Assembly (NCBI GenBank): GCA_016124495.1
Contig: WGNP01000007.1
Span: 1-64,000, forward strand
Source of the DNA: Hyphomonas sp.
Lineage (GTDB): Bacteria > Pseudomonadota > Alphaproteobacteria > Caulobacterales > Hyphomonadaceae
Reading direction: 5' to 3'
Length of the DNA: 64,000 nucleotides
Positions within the stretch are counted from its first letter, which is position 1; every line of letters starts with the position of its first letter. This document shows, one piece after another, positions 63,911 to 64,000 of the stretch. The position numbers and the translations under genes were made by a program. A model generated the notes under the pieces. The model saw nothing but the letters and a program-made list of their open reading frames with translations. It made no database searches and had not been told where the DNA came from.

Positions 63911-64000
63911 ATGAAACTGGTTCTGCTGATGGCCGTGTCCGTCGCCCTGGCAGCGGCCGCCGGCTATTACGGCATGGCGCCGCAGATTGCCGGAGGCTTC
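63911..64000 (+). CDS. start of a secreted-protein gene (cut by window end)
   Basis: The frame from ATG 63911 reads MKLVLLMAVSVALAAAAGYYGMAPQIAGGF and runs off the end. The first residues form a signal peptide. AGTAAAGAGG lies directly before the ATG. Too little is present to name a family. Confidence 0.5.
   Translation, partial: MKLVLLMAVSVALAAAAGYYGMAPQIAGGF

Overview
The window reads as one chromosome segment of a GC-rich, aerobic alphaproteobacterium. The ctaC-ctaD-ctaB-small ORF-ctaG-ctaE block followed by surf1 and thrC, the ChvG/ChvI two-component pair, ExoD and the PhrB-type Fe-S photolyase fit this class. By overall feel it resembles Hyphomonadaceae/Caulobacterales, but that placement is an inference from protein style and was not searched.

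Bases 1-17,140 look like accessory DNA inserted next to tRNA-Asp. From the left: a broken barstar-like gene; a TetR-controlled glycoside-use locus (TonB receptor, GPH/MFS symporter, PhyH dioxygenase, sugar isomerase/epimerase-like TIM barrel, GH3 beta-glycosidase with PA14) carrying three copies of a TGACC-N4-GGTCA operator; an alpha/beta hydrolase divergent from a second TetR; a carboxylesterase lipoprotein; an acyl-carrier-like protein without the phosphopantetheine serine; a Fic protein; and a tyrosine recombinase pointing away from the tRNA, with phased 9-bp repeats upstream.

Bases 17,300-32,600 hold an AsmA protein, a membrane GGDEF/EAL protein, an operon of a cysteine-less ChrR-like cupin, a DUF6134-like protein and an Fe-S photolyase behind a promoter resembling those of ChrR-controlled ECF (RpoE/ECF11) sigma factors, a sulfur operon (cysK-sseA-metC), a C13/caspase-like protease, a small lipoprotein, an NADP-dependent reductase, and a higBA toxin-antitoxin pair between two paralogous membrane-protein genes.

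Bases 32,700-48,930 hold polA-exoD, a DUF2235 hydrolase, chvI and chvG separated by three other genes, a decayed YdeI/DUF1801-type gene overlapping the end of acs, the acetate module (acs, sodium:solute symporter, DUF4212 subunit), and an amidohydrolase plus serine hydrolase pair.

Bases 49,000-64,000 are mainly housekeeping: rplY-pth, SPFH/NfeD, a peroxiredoxin, YqgE, two GNATs, an EAL protein, thrC-surf1 and the aa3-type cytochrome oxidase operon, including a 56-codon membrane protein gene between ctaB and ctaG. A TPR protein and the start of a secreted-protein gene close the window. No rRNA, CRISPR array, insertion sequence or complete prophage was seen.
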